Position numbers and translations under genes: made by a program | DNA from: Thermoplasmata archaeon | GTDB lineage: Archaea > Thermoplasmatota > Thermoplasmata > Halarchaeoplasmatales > Halarchaeoplasmataceae | NCBI GenBank assembly: GCA_019594025.1 | Contig: JAFDUB010000084.1 | Location: 1-7,267 of the forward strand | Direction of reading: 5' to 3' | Length of the DNA: 7,267 nucleotides | Notes under the pieces: model-generated | Database searches by the model: none | The model's input: only the letters and a program-made list of their open reading frames with translations | Told to the model about the DNA's origin: nothing | Shown: positions 4,943-7,267 of the stretch, piece after piece | Layout: each line of letters opens with the position of its first letter | How positions within the stretch are numbered: position 1 is the stretch's first letter

Positions 4943-6559
4943 ATGACTAAATTTATAATAATCACGGGCGGTGTTTTATCTGGTTTGGGTAAAGGAATAG
5001 TTACCTCATCTTTAGGTATGCTGCTGAAGTCACACGGATTTAAGGTGACCGCTATAAAGGTAGATCCCTACCTCAACTGCGACGCGGGTACCATGAACCC
5101 CTTCGAACACGGAGAGGTTTTCGTGCTTAAAGACGGGACTGAAGTGGACCTCGATTTGGGTAATTACGAGAGATTCCTGAACATCGAACTTTGCGGCGAC
5201 GACAATATCACCACCGGTAAAGTATACAGAAGTGTAATCGAGAAAGAACGAGCTGGGGAATATTTGGGAAAGACGGTGCAGATAATCCCACATATTACCG
5301 ATGAAATAAACAGAAGAATCTGGAAGGTAGCGGATGATACCGACCCAGATGTTGTACTTGTAGAAATGGGGGGCACGGTAGGTGACATCGAGAGTTCGCC
5401 CTTCCTGGAAGCCAGTAGACAGCTGCATATGGAGGTGGGCGACGATAACCTTATGTTCATACATACCACCTTGGTGCCGGTAATGGAGGTGGTAGGAGAG
5501 CAAAAAACGAAACCAACCCAGCACTCGGTCAAGGCACTGAGGACCATCGGTATAGAACCGGATGTTATCGTTGGTAGGTCCAAGGTGGAGCTTGAGGCAT
5601 CCACCAAACGGAAGATATCTCTATTCTGCGACGTACCTCAGGATGCCGTCATAAGTTCACCGAACGCGGATAACATATATCGAGTACCGTTCATCCTGCA
5701 TGAAGAGGGGTTGACGGAGTACGTGATGGAAAAACTTAAGCTTGAAAAAGAAAACGGTTTCGACCAGTATATGAAGGAGTGGGAGGAATTTACCGATAAC
5801 TTTGAAAATCCAACATCCGAGCTGACGGTGGCTTTGGTGGGTAAATACTGCGAACTGGAAGATGCATACGTAAGCCACGTCGAGGCTTTGAATCACTGCC
5901 GTTCCGCGACTCGAACTGATATAAACATAGAGTTCTTGGAGTCGGGGGATTTAGGGGATAAAGATGCTGTGGATAAACTGCTGGGAGATGTTGACGGAGT
6001 GCTGATACCCGGTGGATTCGGAACCCGGGGTATAGAAGGTAAAATCAATGCGGTCAACTATTCGAGAACCAACAAGATACCGATATTAACTATATGCCTT
6101 GGCTTCCAGGTCTCGGTGATCGAGTACGCTAGAAACGTTCTTGGTTACGAAAACGCCAACAGCTCCGAGTTCGACCATAAAACCGACCACCCGGTGATAG
6201 ACCTACTGCCTATGCAGAGGGGTATCGATAAGATGGGAGGAACCATGAGGTTAGGAGCGGAAAAGGTATTTGTGGAGAAGGGTACCAAAGCTTATGAAAT
6301 CTACGGTAGTGAGGAGATACAAGAGAGGCATAGGCACAGATATGAGGTTAACCTTGAGTACAAGGACGAGTTCGAAGAGAAAGGTATGGTTTTCAGCGGT
6401 AAATCATCCAACAAAAAAAGGATGGAGATTCTAGAGGTCGTCGACCATCCCTTCTTCATGGGAAGTCAGTTTCACCCTGAATTTAAATCACGGCCGCTGA
6501 AACCGGCACCCTTGTTTTTAGCCTTCGTACAAGCCATGATAGATAGGAGAGATAGTTGA
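4943..6559 (+). CDS. pyrG: CTP synthase
   Basis: CTP synthase makes CTP from UTP, ATP and glutamine in the cytosol, the last step of pyrimidine nucleotide synthesis. At 538 residues it is full length. The N-terminal amidoligase domain has the P-loop GGVLSGLGKG (9-18), the MNPFEHGEVFVLKDGTEVD-type stretch and the DLDLGNYERF motif that binds nucleotide and Mg2+. The C-terminal class I glutaminase domain (from about 290) has the nucleophile Cys385 in ICLGFQ, the GGTMRLGA motif, ERHRHRYEVN, and His511 and Glu513 in QFHPEFKSRP, completing the catalytic triad. The elbow ICLGFQ differs from the more usual ICLGMQ by one conservative change. Its TGA overlaps the ATG of guaAA by one base (TGATG), so the two are translated in coupling. 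Confidence 0.98.
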   Translation: MTKFIIITGGVLSGLGKGIVTSSLGMLLKSHGFKVTAIKVDPYLNCDAGTMNPFEHGEVFVLKDGTEVDLDLGNYERFLNIELCGDDNITTGKVYRSVIEKERAGEYLGKTVQIIPHITDEINRRIWKVADDTDPDVVLVEMGGTVGDIESSPFLEASRQLHMEVGDDNLMFIHTTLVPVMEVVGEQKTKPTQHSVKALRTIGIEPDVIVGRSKVELEASTKRKISLFCDVPQDAVISSPNADNIYRVPFILHEEGLTEYVMEKLKLEKENGFDQYMKEWEEFTDNFENPTSELTVALVGKYCELEDAYVSHVEALNHCRSATRTDINIEFLESGDLGDKDAVDKLLGDVDGVLIPGGFGTRGIEGKINAVNYSRTNKIPILTICLGFQVSVIEYARNVLGYENANSSEFDHKTDHPVIDLLPMQRGIDKMGGTMRLGAEKVFVEKGTKAYEIYGSEEIQERHRHRYEVNLEYKDEFEEKGMVFSGKSSNKKRMEILEVVDHPFFMGSQFHPEFKSRPLKPAPLFLAFVQAMIDRRDS

Positions 6560-7122
6560 TGAAGATCGACGTGGTTGACAACGGTGGGCAGTGGACACAC
6601 CGAGAGTGGAGGGTGCTTAGGTACCTTGAGATCGACTCGAATATAATATCTAATACTACCGACCCGGCAGATATATCCGCAGACGGATTGGTACTGTCAG
6701 GAGGAGCGCCGACGATTTCAGATGAAAGATTGAAACTTGGAAGGACCGACGAGTATCTAGAGATGGGGATCCCCATACTAGGTATATGCGTGGGCGCTCA
6801 GTACATTGCAAGGTACTTTGGAGGTGAGGCGGGAAGTGCCGAGTCGCCGGAGTACGGCAAGATCACTATCGATGTAGTCGATAAGAACGATCTTTTCATC
6901 AACACACCAGACACCTTCGTAGTTTGGGAATCTCACAACGACGAGGTGAAGTCGTTAGGGAACGGGCTGAAACTGCTGGCTACGTCGAAAACGTGTGAGG
7001 TGCAGGCTTTCAAACACATTGATAAAAAAATCTACGGACTCCAGTTCCATCCCGAAGTGGAACATACGGAGTATGGTGTGGATATCTTCAGAAATTTTGT
7101 CAAAATGTGCGGAAAGAGGTGA
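6559..7122 (+). CDS. guaAA: GMP synthase glutaminase subunit A
   Basis: The glutaminase half of the split archaeal GMP synthase: it releases ammonia from glutamine for the partner subunit GuaAB, which turns XMP into GMP. It has 187 residues from ATG 6559, the usual length. Visible are the opening DNGGQWTHREWRVLR, the oxyanion-side LVLSGGAP, the nucleophile Cys77 in GICVGAQ, and His164 and Glu166 in QFHPEVEHTEYG, completing a class I triad. The elbow reads CVGAQ; many relatives have C-x-G-H-Q, so the His-to-Ala change is notable though that His is not part of the triad. The TTG at 6556 is a less likely start than the ATG overlapping the pyrG stop. GuaAB is not in the window. Pairing with pyrG joins two glutamine-dependent steps of nucleotide synthesis. 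Confidence 0.96.
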   Translation: MKIDVVDNGGQWTHREWRVLRYLEIDSNIISNTTDPADISADGLVLSGGAPTISDERLKLGRTDEYLEMGIPILGICVGAQYIARYFGGEAGSAESPEYGKITIDVVDKNDLFINTPDTFVVWESHNDEVKSLGNGLKLLATSKTCEVQAFKHIDKKIYGLQFHPEVEHTEYGVDIFRNFVKMCGKR

Positions 7123-7128
7123 CCTTCT

Positions 7129-7267
7129 CCCCCAGCCAAAGCAGTGGGCTTCCATTGATTGACTATTTTACGTTCCTTACGGAAGCGGTCGGAACTTAAG
7201 AGGTTCCTGCGAGTCCTCCGAACCCTGTTAGGGAAACTACCGTTTTACCGTCGGCTGTTTGTCGCAG
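7129..7267 (-). mobile_element. Probable decayed IS200/IS605-type end (tnpB tail and end hairpin)
   Basis: No open gene fits this 139-base stretch, which follows guaAA to the window edge. On the minus strand it holds GCCCACTGC-TTTG-GC..GGG, an imperfect hairpin (six of eight pairs at 7129-7148) of the kind I remember at the right end of IS200/IS605/IS1341 elements, where the ends of tnpB genes often lie. One minus frame reads QEPLKFRPLP, then, after stops, S-M-E-A-H-C-F-G-W-G, like a damaged TnpB tail. Small hairpins at 7173-7184, 7191-7207 and 7223-7233 also fit a structured end or the guide RNA that overlaps such tails. The stop codons indicate that the protein part is broken. The left part of the element would lie beyond the edge. 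The call is tentative; it could be unrelated non-coding sequence. Confidence 0.35.

Noticed and set aside
5030..5607. Long minus-strand frames (164 and 147 codons) inside pyrG
   Set aside because: They are shadows of pyrG codon bias with no promoter, ribosome site or recognisable motif.
6955..7155. Minus-strand ORF starting M-E-A-H-C-F-G-W-G as a gene
   Set aside because: Most of it is antisense to guaAA; only its first few codons resemble a transposase tail, which is treated under the right-edge element.
1..7267. CRISPR arrays, tRNA or rRNA genes, toxin-antitoxin or defence islands
   Set aside because: No spaced repeats, cloverleaf patterns or matching protein families were seen on either strand.

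Overview
The window looks like a piece of a euryarchaeal chromosome. The signs are archaeal: A/T-rich TATA boxes about 25-30 bases ahead of start codons, at least one apparently leaderless gene, a split GMP synthase with a free-standing glutaminase subunit (GuaAA) coupled to pyrG, a THEP1-type NTPase, and a small HTH regulator of an archaeal type. The wording of the GuaAA N-terminus resembles what I remember from Thermoplasma- and halophile-like lineages. I cannot place the organism more precisely without a search.

Layout, left to right. (1) The C-terminal part of a copper-type P1B ATPase enters from the left edge. (2) A pyridoxamine-phosphate-oxidase-like flavin protein follows, with its own TATA box and probably no leader. 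(3) A minus-strand HTH regulator with a C-terminal cysteine cluster faces away from (4) a sulfur amino acid operon, and the two share one A/T-rich promoter core with a perfect 6+3+6 inverted repeat beside it. The operon holds a cystathionine beta-synthase/cysteine synthase catalytic core, a methyltransferase remnant with its middle deleted, and a cystathionine gamma-lyase-type gene cut by one in-frame TAG. (5) A small charged protein of unknown function. (6) A THEP1-like NTPase ending in a hairpin plus T-run. (7) pyrG (CTP synthase) overlapping guaAA (GMP synthase glutaminase subunit). (8) A right-edge stretch of 145 bases with no convincing gene, best explained as a decayed IS200/IS605-type end on the minus strand.

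The most interesting region is 1188-3982. A beta-synthase and a gamma-lyase side by side suggest reverse transsulfuration (homocysteine to cystathionine to cysteine). The set resembles the methyltransferase/mccA/mccB gene grouping of Bacillus, but here the methyltransferase is broken and the lyase carries an amber codon. The operon therefore looks either freshly decaying or dependent on TAG readthrough or recoding. The divergent cysteine-bearing regulator is the natural candidate to control it.

There is no CRISPR array, tRNA, rRNA or obvious defence system, and no gap without a gene longer than 145 bases. I did not find a clearly new multi-gene system. The amber-interrupted lyase and the shared promoter/operator are the points most worth checking.
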